From NCBI GenBank assembly GCA_016711505.1, contig JADJSV010000001.1, forward strand, positions 682,001-746,000: a stretch of DNA of 64,000 nt. Reading direction: 5' to 3'. The notes beneath the pieces are model-generated. The model did not search any database. It worked only from the letters and a program-made list of their open reading frames with translations, and was not told where the DNA came from. The position numbers were made by a program, and so were the translations under genes. Positions 44,642 through 52,649 of the stretch are shown piece by piece; within the stretch, counting starts at the first letter, position 1, and each line of letters begins with the position of its first letter. This stretch comes from Bacteroidota bacterium (lineage in GTDB: Bacteria > Bacteroidota > Bacteroidia > AKYH767-A > 2013-40CM-41-45).

Positions 44642-46276
44642 ATGTCAAACGGTATTTATCAAGTCCCAGTAGCTATTAACGAACCTGTTTTAAACTATGC
44701 TCCGGGAAGTCCGGAACGTGCTTCAATCAAAGCTGCATTGAAAAAATGCGCAGCGAAGTTCGCGACATTCCAATGTATATAGATGGTAAGGCTGTCCGCT
44801 CCGAAAAGCAAGGACAGATCCGCCCGCCCCACGATCACCAGGCAGTAGTTGGAAATTATCACGTCGGAAATAAATCACACGTTGAAGCTGCGATCAAAGC
44901 TGCTCTTGCAGCAAGAGGAAATTGGGCAGCAATGGACTGGGAGCACCGTGCAAGTATCTTTTTAAAAGCTGCTGAATTGTTAGCAGGACCATACCGTGCA
45001 TTGATAAATGCTGCAACGATGGTCGGACAAAGCAAAAGTATTTATCAGGCTGAGATCGATGCTGCATGTGAAATGATCGACTTCCTTCGCTTCAATGTGC
45101 AATACATGCGTGAGATCTATACTCAACAACCGATCTCTTCAAAGGGTGTTTACAACAGACTTGAACAACGTCCGCTCGAAGGTTTTGTATTCGCGCTGAC
45201 TCCATTCAACTTTACTGCTATCAGTGGAAATCTTCCGTCTTCTGCAGCGATGATGGGAAATACAGTTGTATGGAAACCTGCAAATACGCAGATCCTTGCT
45301 GCCAGTATTCTGATGGAAGTATTTATGGAAGCCGGAGTTCCTCCGGGAGTGATCAATCTTGTTTACGTTTCCGGACCGGATGCCGGTGAAGTGATCTTCA
45401 ATCATCCTGAATTTGCAGGAATAGATTTTACAGGTTCTACTGCTGTCTTGCAGGATATCGGGAAAACGATTGGAAACAATATTCATAAGTACAAAAGATA
45501 TCCGCGTATTGTTGGTGAAACAGGTGGAAAAGATTTCATCCTCGGACATCCATCTGCTGATGTTGATGCTTTAATTACTGGATTGACACGTGGTGCCTTC
45601 GAATATCAGGGACAAAAATGTTCTGCTGCTTCACGTGCATACATTCCGAAAAGTTTGTGGCCGAAAGTGAAAGAAGGTTTGATCCGTGATGTGAATTCAT
45701 TCAAAGTCGGACCGACAGAAGATCTTGGAAATTTCTTCACTGCAGTGATCGATGAAAAATCATTCGATAAACTTGCTAAGTATATCGACGATGCTAAAAA
45801 GAATCCTGATGTAAATGTAGTTGTCGGTGGAACTTATGATAAATCAAAAGGCTGGTACATTCATCCAACTGTTCTGGAAGTAAAAGATCCGTTCTATGTC
45901 ACTATGTGTGAAGAATTATTCGGACCGGTACTTACGATCTATGTTTACGATGATAATAAGTTTGATGAAGTTTTAGATACAGTAGACAAAACCGGAACTT
46001 ATGCTTTAACAGGTGCAGTCTTTTCCCAGGACAGATATGCTGTCGACAAAGCCATGAAAAAGCTCGTCAATGCAGCCGGAAATTTCTATATCAACGATAA
46101 ATGTACAGGCGCAGTAGTCGGCCAGCAACCTTTCGGTGGTGGTCGTGCCAGTGGTACTAATGATAAAGCCGGTTCAGCTTATAACCTGCTTCGTTGGGTT
46201 ACACCGCGTACAATTAAAGGAGACTTTTGATCCGGCGAAGGATTACAGATATCCGTTTTTGAATCCGGAAATTTAA
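44642..46276 (+). CDS. pruA: L-glutamate gamma-semialdehyde (P5C) dehydrogenase, two apparent frameshifts
   Basis: The ATG at 44642 reads MSNGIYQVPVAINEPVLNY and is lost in the A6 run 44741-44746. Adding one A gives KKMRSEVRDIPMYIDGK and the long central frame. The central part has the NAD site FTGSTAVLQDIGK, catalytic glutamate ETGGKDF and catalytic cysteine YQGQKCSAASRA. The end is lost again in the T4 run 46225-46228; dropping one T gives DFDPAKDYRYPFLNPEI and a stop at 46276. Corrected length is 544 residues, the family norm. PruA oxidises the proline-derived semialdehyde to glutamate; prodh is not adjacent. Confidence 0.92.
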
Positions 46277-46280
46277 ATGA

Positions 46281-46358
46281 GTTCAAAGTTCAATGTTCAA
46301 TGTTCAAAGTTCAAAGTTGGCTTCGTAGGCACCTTGAAGTCAACTTTGAACATTGAAC
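46281..46358. repeat. Family D heptad hairpin (GTTCAAA/GTTCAAT units)
   Basis: Heptamers GTTCAAA, GTTCAAT, GTTCAAT, GTTCAAA, GTTCAAA run from 46281 to 46315, then a GGCTTCGTAGG core. The inverse arm AACTTTGAACATTGAAC ends at 46358. It starts five bases after the corrected pruA stop. A half copy is at 24682-24735. Confidence 0.87.
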
Positions 46359-46438
46359 TTGATAATGAACAAACCCCTGTTACTAACCCTTTAATTACTA
46401 AATTGAAAATACAGTAACTTTCCCTTACCTTCATAGTC

Positions 46439-46675
46439 ATGAAAGCCCCCAAATACCCAATTCTACAAAAGATCTGGCCATACGTAAACAACCGTTACTT
46501 CCTGACTTTTTTTGGCTTTCTGATATGGTTAAGTTTTTTTGACCGGAATGACTTTATCACCACTTAGACTTACAGCCAAAAACTGAAGACAGTTAAAAAA
46601 GAAAAAGTTCATTAATATCTTATGAAGAAAGATAATGAAGACGTGTTTCTAATTGTAGACGGAGAAAATAATTAA
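46439..46675 (+). pseudogene. FtsB/DivIC septum-formation initiator, damaged copy
   Basis: The ATG at 46439 gives ILQKIWPYVNNRYFLTFFGF, LIWLSFFDRNDFITT: a short N-terminus, one membrane helix and the FFDRNDF motif of Bacteroidota DivIC/FtsB proteins. A stop follows. Other frames then give LRLTAK, LKTVKKEK and finally MKKDNEDVFLIVDGENN, the usual C-terminal end. The coiled-coil middle (about 35 residues) is missing and two frame changes are needed. As FtsB is normally essential, the damage is either an assembly deletion or there is another copy. Small and easily missed. Confidence 0.7.
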
Positions 46676-46676
46676 T

Positions 46677-48224
46677 TTAAAACTCCCCGAATACTTTCCT
46701 CATCGCATCAGCAATTTCCCCAAGCGTAGCGTAGTTCTCAACTGCATCAATGATCGGTGGCATTAAATTACCTGTACCTTTCGCAGTTTCGGAAACGGTC
46801 TTCAGACAAGCCTGAACTTTCACTTCATCTCTTTCTGCACGCAATTTTTTTAGCTTATCAATTTGCAATTGTCTGATTGAATCATCAATTGAAAAGACTT
46901 TATCGAATGGCGGCTCTTCCATTGTGAATTGATTCACACCGATGATGATCCTTGTATTTTGTTCGATCGATTGCTGATACTCATATGACGCACGCGCAAT
47001 TTCATTCTGAATGTACTGCGCTTCAATGGCATCAACCGATCCACCCATGGCATCGATCTTATTGATGTAATCCCAGGCCTTTGCTTCCATTTCATCAGTC
47101 ATCGATTCGATGAAATAAGAACCTGCCAATGGATCAACTGTATCAACTACTCCACTTTCATAGGCTATCACTTGTTGCGTACGTAAAGCAATTCTTGCTG
47201 CTTCTTCTGTAGGAAGACTGATCGCTTCATCGTAACCATTTGTATGTAGTGATTGAGTTCCACCTAACACAGCAGATAGTGCTTGCAAAGTAACACGCAT
47301 GATGTTATTCATCGGCTGTTGTGCCGTTAATGTAGACCCGCCTGTTTGAGTATGGAAACGCAACATCATCGAACGCGCATCTTTTGCACCGAGATCTTTC
47401 ATGATCTTTGCCCACATTCTTCGTGCGGCTCTGAACTTTGCTACTTCCTGAAAAACATTATTGTGAGCATTGAAGAAAAACGACAATCGTTTTCCGAATA
47501 CATCAATATCTAATCCTTTTTCGATAGCTGCTTTCACATATGCTTTACCATTTGCTAATGTAAATGCCAATTCCTGTACTGCAGTTGAACCTGCTTCACG
47601 AATGTGATAACCTGAAATTGAAATGGTATTCCATTTTGGAACTTCCTTCGAACAGTATTCAAAAATATCTGTGATGATTCGCATCGAAGGTTTCGGAGGA
47701 TAAATATACGTTCCTCTTGCTGCGTATTCTTTTAAAATATCATTCTGAATTGTTCCGGAAATTTTTGTCAGATCAGCGCCTTGCTTTCTTGCAAGGGCAA
47801 TGTAAAAGGCAAGTAAAATCGATGCTGTCGAATTGATCGTCATCGAAGTACTGATAGTTTCGAGTTTGATTCCGTCAAACAAAATCTCAATGTCTTTCAA
47901 AGAATCAATTGCTACTCCGGCTTTGCCAACTTCTCCATCAGAAAGATCATGATCAGAATCGTAACCGATCTGTGTCGGAAGATCAAAAGCAACGGATAAT
48001 CCTGTAGTACCTTGTCCGAGTAAATAGTGATACCGCTTGTTCGATTCTTCAGCAGTACTGAAACCTGCATACTGACGCATTGTCCATAATTTGGAACGAT
48101 ACATATCCGGTTGTACCCCTCTTGTGAAAGGAAATTCTCCGGGAAGATCTTTTATTCCTGCATGCTCAGTATAAACCTGCTTTATTTCAATTCCACTTTC
48201 GGTAACGATCTTTTTCTCTGACAC
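46677..48224 (-). CDS. Methylmalonyl-CoA mutase large (catalytic) subunit, acyl-CoA mutase family
   Basis: 515 residues. The TIM-barrel catalytic domain: YAGFSTAEESNKRYHYLLGQ, GLSVAFDLPTQIGYDSD, SMTINSTASILLAFYIALA, ISGYHIREAGSTAVQELAF and RFHTQTGGSTLTAQQP. The C-terminal B12-binding domain is absent. This length fits the two-subunit type in which the cobalamin domain is a separate protein, not found in this window. The reaction interconverts methylmalonyl-CoA and succinyl-CoA; related isobutyryl-CoA mutases share the fold. It ends two bases from the damaged ftsB gene, convergently. Confidence 0.9.
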   Translation of the reverse strand: MSEKKIVTESGIEIKQVYTEHAGIKDLPGEFPFTRGVQPDMYRSKLWTMRQYAGFSTAEESNKRYHYLLGQGTTGLSVAFDLPTQIGYDSDHDLSDGEVGKAGVAIDSLKDIEILFDGIKLETISTSMTINSTASILLAFYIALARKQGADLTKISGTIQNDILKEYAARGTYIYPPKPSMRIITDIFEYCSKEVPKWNTISISGYHIREAGSTAVQELAFTLANGKAYVKAAIEKGLDIDVFGKRLSFFFNAHNNVFQEVAKFRAARRMWAKIMKDLGAKDARSMMLRFHTQTGGSTLTAQQPMNNIMRVTLQALSAVLGGTQSLHTNGYDEAISLPTEEAARIALRTQQVIAYESGVVDTVDPLAGSYFIESMTDEMEAKAWDYINKIDAMGGSVDAIEAQYIQNEIARASYEYQQSIEQNTRIIIGVNQFTMEEPPFDKVFSIDDSIRQLQIDKLKKLRAERDEVKVQACLKTVSETAKGTGNLMPPIIDAVENYATLGEIADAMRKVFGEF

Positions 48225-48267
48225 TTAATTTTATTTTTGCATTCATTAAATCAATCAACAACTTCAA

Positions 48268-48834
48268 TCAATTGATGAGTCGCTTTGCTTCTGTTTTCAG
48301 AAAATCAATTGCTTTTTGTGTAGGTAGATTTTCAAGTTTCAGTACTTGTTCGAAAACATTTGAACTCATCTGAATTCCTGTTGCATTTCCACCAACATGA
48401 TTAAAGGCATTATTCACAATGCGGATCATATCTTCCTTAGCATTTTTCACTTCGTCCCATGCATTTTCAGAAACATAGATCTGCTGTGATAAGTTATGTT
48501 CGAATTCAGCGCGAATTGTTGAAACAAGATCAGCCTGCAATTGCTGCGCAGACATACCACCACGATGAACTCTTACCAAAACAGAATTCGGTCCGATCCG
48601 TTCAAGAAAAAGTACCAGCCTTTCATAGGCCTGAAGTTTCAGAGGAAGCGATTCTTTCTGCTTAGCAGTCTTATCTTCCATCATCCGCATCTGAACATCC
48701 TTTTCAATGAATTTTCTTGTCAGACTGCTTTGAGAATCCAATGCACGTTTTGATACAAGAAACATTCCCATCAGTACAAGTACTGCGGGAATAAAATAAA
48801 GCAAAACATCAGTCATAGTTTTTGTAGTTTCCAT
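48268..48834 (-). CDS. Membrane-anchored hypothetical protein
   Basis: 188 residues. One N-terminal membrane helix (about 8-27: VLLYFIPAVLVLMGMFLVS), then a helical cytoplasmic region: LPLKLQAYERLVLFLERIGP, QADLVSTIRAEFEHNLSQQI, DEVKNAKEDMIRIVNNAFNH. I recognise it only as a conserved Bacteroidota hypothetical. It lies five bases after the GlmU-like gene and 43 bases before the mutase, on the same strand, so likely cotranscribed. No catalytic motif. Confidence 0.75.
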   Translation of the reverse strand: METTKTMTDVLLYFIPAVLVLMGMFLVSKRALDSQSSLTRKFIEKDVQMRMMEDKTAKQKESLPLKLQAYERLVLFLERIGPNSVLVRVHRGGMSAQQLQADLVSTIRAEFEHNLSQQIYVSENAWDEVKNAKEDMIRIVNNAFNHVGGNATGIQMSSNVFEQVLKLENLPTQKAIDFLKTEAKRLIN

Positions 48835-48839
48835 TTTAA

Positions 48840-50024
48840 TTACCAGGCACGATATTTAGTTGTATCGTCAAACAGATGACGAAGTAAACTTTGTTCTTTT
48901 TTTCCGAATTCCAAATGTCTTCTCTCATACACTCTGCTTGCAACCTCAATTGCATCTTCCAGTCTGTAAGAAGTAAATCCTTCCGAGCCACCCCATGAAA
49001 ATGATGGAACGAATTTCGGCGGAAAACCATTTCCGAAAATATTTGCACTTACACCAACAACTGTTCCTGTATTGAACATTGTATTGATCGAACATTTTGA
49101 GTGATCACCCATGATCAGTCCGCAGAACTGCAAACCCGTATTGATATAATCGTGGTTTTCGTAGTTCCAAACTTTTACTTTAGAATAATTATTTTTCAGA
49201 TTCGAATTATTCGTATCCGCTCCAAGATTACACCATTCTCCTAAAACTGAATTTCCTAAAAATCCGTCGTGAGCTTTATTTGAATAACCAAAGATGACAG
49301 AATTACTGATCTCTCCTGCTACTTTACAATGCGGACCAACTGTAGTCGCTCCATAGATCTTTGCGCCCATTTTCACAGCTGAATGCTCACAAATTGCGAA
49401 CGGTCCGCGGATCATTGCACCTTCCATGATCTCGGCATCCTTTCCAACATAAATATAACCGGCTGAAGCGTTCAGATTTGCACATTCAACAATGGCACCT
49501 TCTTCAAGAAAAATATTTTCCGGTTTCAATACACGATTCGTAACACTTATCGCCTGAGATTTTCTTCCTTTTGTCAGCAATTCAAAATCTGCTTTTAACT
49601 CTTTTTCATTCTGTGAAAACACATCCCAGGAGAATACTAATCTCTCAAATTTTGTCAGTACTGTTTTTGGTTGTTCAAATACTACTTGTGCAATTTCTGT
49701 AACCTTCTCATTGGAGGAAGTTCTAACTGCAATGATGAGATGATCCTGAATTAATCCTTCTCCTATCTTTAACGATTTTATTTCTGCGATCAATTCTTCA
49801 GTTGGTAAAAGTGAACCGTTAATGAAATAATTGTGGTCTGAAACTTCAATTGGAAACATATCCTGCAGGTAAGGATCAGTCAGAAAAGAACATTTAGCAG
49901 AACAACGCTTTTCCCATTTCTCACTGATCTTCAAAATCCCAATCCTGATATCAGCAATAGGTCTGGTATAAGTTAACGGAAGCAATGTGCTCCTTGTTTT
50001 ATCGTCGAATAAAATAATATTCAT
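48840..50024 (-). CDS. GlmU-like sugar-nucleotidyltransferase / left-handed beta-helix protein
   Basis: 394 residues. The N-terminal part (MNIILFDDKTRSTLLPLTYT, about 1-190) resembles a degenerate nucleotidyltransferase domain and lacks the standard GGxGTRL loop. The C-terminal part (about 195-360) is a left-handed beta-helix of hexapeptide repeats (IMEGAMIRGPFAICEHSAVK; GPHCKVAGEISNSVIFGYS; GEWCNLGADTNNSNLKNNYS), as in GlmU and its relatives. A sugar-phosphate acyl- or nucleotidyltransferase role is plausible but unproved. The family is common in Bacteroidota. A bidirectional terminator separates it from L31. Confidence 0.85.
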   Translation of the reverse strand: MNIILFDDKTRSTLLPLTYTRPIADIRIGILKISEKWEKRCSAKCSFLTDPYLQDMFPIEVSDHNYFINGSLLPTEELIAEIKSLKIGEGLIQDHLIIAVRTSSNEKVTEIAQVVFEQPKTVLTKFERLVFSWDVFSQNEKELKADFELLTKGRKSQAISVTNRVLKPENIFLEEGAIVECANLNASAGYIYVGKDAEIMEGAMIRGPFAICEHSAVKMGAKIYGATTVGPHCKVAGEISNSVIFGYSNKAHDGFLGNSVLGEWCNLGADTNNSNLKNNYSKVKVWNYENHDYINTGLQFCGLIMGDHSKCSINTMFNTGTVVGVSANIFGNGFPPKFVPSFSWGGSEGFTSYRLEDAIEVASRVYERRHLEFGKKEQSLLRHLFDDTTKYRAW

Positions 50025-50067
50025 CGGGTTGTGAAATTAGAGTTCAAAAATAAGATTTGTGGATAAT

Positions 50068-50105
50068 AAAAAAAGGCTTCCTGTATAAACAAGAAGCCTT
50101 TTTAT
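50068..50105 (-). terminator. Rho-independent terminator after rpmE (works in both directions)
   Basis: AAAAAGGCTTC (50070-50080) and GAAGCCTTTTT (50093-50103) form an 11-base perfect stem with a 12-base loop, with A runs before and T runs after. It lies 27 bases after the L31 stop. Confidence 0.88.
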
Positions 50106-50131
50106 TAAATATTTGTATAAAGAAGGAATAC

Positions 50132-50395
50132 TTATTTAGTTACTTCTTTCTTTTTAGCATAACGAGTACGGAATTTATCCACACGACCCGCTGTATCGAT
50201 AAGTTTCATCTTACCGGTATAGAATGGATGCGACATGTGACTGATCTCCAATTTTACAAGTGGATATTCGTTACCATCCGTCCATTTAACGGTTTCTTTG
50301 GTTTCGATAGTTGAACGTGTTATGAATGAGTAGTCGCAAGAGGTGTCCTTGAAAACAACTAATCTATAGTTCTTTGGATGAATGTCTTTCTTCAT
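50132..50395 (-). CDS. rpmE2: 50S ribosomal protein L31, type B
   Basis: 87 residues: MKKDIHPKNYRLVVFKDTS, SMSHPFYTGKMKLIDTAG-type core (SHPFYTGK) and RVDKFRTRY. It lacks the CxxC zinc motif of type A L31, so it is the zinc-independent C- form. This isoform can replace zinc-bound L31 under zinc limitation in other bacteria. It has its own promoter and terminator. Confidence 0.96.
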   Translation of the reverse strand: MKKDIHPKNYRLVVFKDTSCDYSFITRSTIETKETVKWTDGNEYPLVKLEISHMSHPFYTGKMKLIDTAGRVDKFRTRYAKKKEVTK

Positions 50396-50416
50396 GATTA
50401 ATCAAAATTGAGGGTG

Positions 50417-50447
50417 CAAAAATAAGCTTTTTTATTGTTTATGCAAA
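50417..50447 (-). promoter_or_regulatory. Promoter of rpmE2 (TTTG-N19-TATTTTTG)
   Basis: On the minus strand TTTG (50444-50447) and TATTTTTG (50417-50424) are separated by 19 bases, an exact fit to the Bacteroidota consensus. The ATG is 22 bases further. The rest of the 50396-50751 gap holds no gene I accept. Confidence 0.72.
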
Positions 50448-50751
50448 TCATTTTACTACTTTTTTAGCTCAATTTCTTGCATTTTCGAATAAAACTGACC
50501 TTAAAACAGGACAATTCCACTGAAAGGTCAAATTTACAAGAAATTATCATTAAAAAGACGAATATTCTTGACATTCTGCCATTCCCGTTTTATCTTGAAC
50601 TCTTATTTGAAAATGGAATGTCGGGTTTAATGAAATTCATCCGGATCATCGGGTCTGAAATTTCCTTTAACATTGTATTTCCCAGTAACCGGCAAGAATC
50701 AATCAATTCAATCGCGAAAAAAAGAACGCAAACAATCACTGTACATTTATT

Positions 50752-52461
50752 ATGAAGGAAGAACTTATCCTCAAGCTCGAAGAGCTTTTGAAGGAAGACG
50801 CATCAGACGACACAATCACACGCGCTAATGAAATCAAAAACGATTATCTGAAAGCGTGTGAAACGGTTACGCAAGATCAATTACAAAAATTTTTAGAAGA
50901 CGGCGGTAACAGCGACGACTTTGAACCTAAGAAAGATCCGCTGGATACAAGGTTCAATGAACTGCTGGTTATTTTTTCTGACCGCGATCAGAAACAAAAG
51001 AAAGTTCTGCAGAGTGAAACTTCAAGCAAATTAAAAGCAAAAGAAGAAATTGTAGCCAATATAGAAAAGCTCATCGCCGAAGAAGCCAATATCGGAAAAG
51101 CTTTTCATGCCTTTAAAGAATTACAGACGAAATGGAATGAGATCGGAAATGTAAGCTCTAAAGAATATAAAAATCTTCAAAGTATCTATCACCGTCATTC
51201 ACACAATTTCTATTACAATATGAAATTGAGTAAGGATCTGCGTGAACTTGATTTCAAAAGAAATCTTGAACAAAGAACTCAGTTACTTACTAAAATTGAA
51301 TCTTTACTTCCAATGGAATCTATCCGGGGTATTGAACGAATGATCGCTCTTTACAGAATGGAATGGTCAGAGCTTGGACCTACTCCACCGGAAACAATTG
51401 AACCTCTTCGTACAAAATACAGAGAACTCATTGGACAAGTCTATCAGAAAGTCCGTGCATTTTATCAGGAACGTCAGAAAGACGAAGAAGTACACATTGA
51501 AGCAAAAAGAAAATTGCTTGAGCGTGCCAAAGGAATTGCTGCTGAGACCTTCGAAAATGGAAAGCAATGGCAAACAATGACTGAAACGCTGAATGGTATT
51601 TTAGAAGAATGGAAAAAGATCGGTTTCGGTCCGAAGGTAGAAAACGAAAAAGTCTGGGAAGATCTCCGGGCAGCAATGAATACGTTCTACAATAAAAAAC
51701 GTGATTACTTCGCCGGAATTAAAAAAGTTCAGAAAGAAGGCCGTGATAAGAAGACTGCCATAATTGAAAAAGCAGAAAAAATTGCAACCACAGTCCACGA
51801 ATCATTTGAAGAAGCAACTAAAGAGATCTTAAACCTGCAACAGGAATGGAAAACTGCCGGACATGTTGAACAGTGGGAAGAAAATAAACTGTGGAAACGT
51901 TTCCGTGAGGCTTGCGATAAATTCTTTACTGCAAAAAGAGAGAAGTTTTCTGAAAGAGATAACGAACAATTAAAAAATCTTCAACTAAAAGAAGATCTTG
52001 TAAAAAAAGTTGAAGCATTTGAGCCAACGGGAAATACAGAAGAAGATCTTGCAACCCTTCGCTCCTTCTCTGAAGAATGGAAAGCTATTTCATTTGTTCC
52101 ATTCAAAGAGAAACAAAGGATCTGGGAAAAGTTCAAGAACATGCTCGACAGTAAATACGACAAATTAAAACTTGAATCTTCTCAAAGACATTTACTGAAA
52201 TTTAAAAATAGTGTCGATTCACTTTCCAACAGTGAAGATTCAGGAACAATGCTTCGTAAAGAACAAAGCATTATAAAAGAGAAGATCAACAAACTTCAGC
52301 AAACTATAAATCAATACGAAAACAACTTAGGCTTTTTCCGCAATTCCAAAAACATGGGCGGCCTGCTTGCAGAAGTTGAAAGCAACCTTTCCCGCGCCCG
52401 CGAAGAAATGGAAATGCTGAAGAAGAAGTTGAAGATGTTTAATGAGGTACCGGCTAAGTAG
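50752..52461 (+). CDS. DUF349 repeat protein
   Basis: 569 residues, strongly charged and helical. Five DUF349 units are visible by their W-x-x-I/G signature: LQTKWNEIGNVSSKEY, YRMEWSELGPTPPETI, LEEWKKIGFGPKVENE, LQQEWKTAGHVEQWEE and FSEEWKAISFVPFKEK. The C-terminus is a coiled coil (KEKINKLQQTINQYENNLGF). No signal peptide or enzyme motif; probably a cytoplasmic scaffold or nucleic-acid associated protein of unknown role, common in Bacteroidota. A family A hairpin follows 33 bases after the stop. Confidence 0.88.
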   Translation: MKEELILKLEELLKEDASDDTITRANEIKNDYLKACETVTQDQLQKFLEDGGNSDDFEPKKDPLDTRFNELLVIFSDRDQKQKKVLQSETSSKLKAKEEIVANIEKLIAEEANIGKAFHAFKELQTKWNEIGNVSSKEYKNLQSIYHRHSHNFYYNMKLSKDLRELDFKRNLEQRTQLLTKIESLLPMESIRGIERMIALYRMEWSELGPTPPETIEPLRTKYRELIGQVYQKVRAFYQERQKDEEVHIEAKRKLLERAKGIAAETFENGKQWQTMTETLNGILEEWKKIGFGPKVENEKVWEDLRAAMNTFYNKKRDYFAGIKKVQKEGRDKKTAIIEKAEKIATTVHESFEEATKEILNLQQEWKTAGHVEQWEENKLWKRFREACDKFFTAKREKFSERDNEQLKNLQLKEDLVKKVEAFEPTGNTEEDLATLRSFSEEWKAISFVPFKEKQRIWEKFKNMLDSKYDKLKLESSQRHLLKFKNSVDSLSNSEDSGTMLRKEQSIIKEKINKLQQTINQYENNLGFFRNSKNMGGLLAEVESNLSRAREEMEMLKKKLKMFNEVPAK

Positions 52462-52493
52462 AAAAGCCGCATTGATATTACTACTGTAGGTTA

Positions 52494-52563
52494 AAAAGGT
52501 CAAAGGTCAGAGGTCAAAGGTCAAGGAGTTAAACACCATGACCTTTGACCTTTGACCTTTTTT
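52494..52563. repeat. Family A heptad hairpin, second copy
   Basis: Left arm 52494-52527 (AGGTCAAAGGTCAGAGG, then TCAAAGGTCAAGG) pairs with 52537-52563 (TGACCTTTGACCTTTGACC plus T tract). One or two mismatches; loop about 10 bases. It lies between the convergent DUF349 and PKD genes and ends in Ts, so it can act as a terminator. Confidence 0.87.
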
Positions 52564-52590
52564 CAGTTTCGAAGGCAGACTATACACACC

Positions 52591-52621
52591 AAAAAAAGCC
52601 CGCAACAACAACGCTGCGGGC
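52591..52621 (-). terminator. Rho-independent terminator of the PKD gene
   Basis: On the minus strand GCCCGCA (52615-52621) and TGCGGGC (52598-52604) form a seven-base perfect GC stem around a 10-base loop, followed by a seven-base T run (A7 at 52591-52597 on the plus strand). It lies 29 bases after the PKD stop. Confidence 0.88.
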
Positions 52622-52649
52622 CTGGATTAGGGAAAAAAGAAACAACGAA

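Noticed and set aside
50477..50755. 92-codon open frame on the plus strand before the DUF349 gene, overlapping its ATG by ATGA
   Set aside because: It starts at a TTG, has no recognisable family or domain, and covers the region of the opposing rpmE2 promoter. The four-base overlap could be chance.
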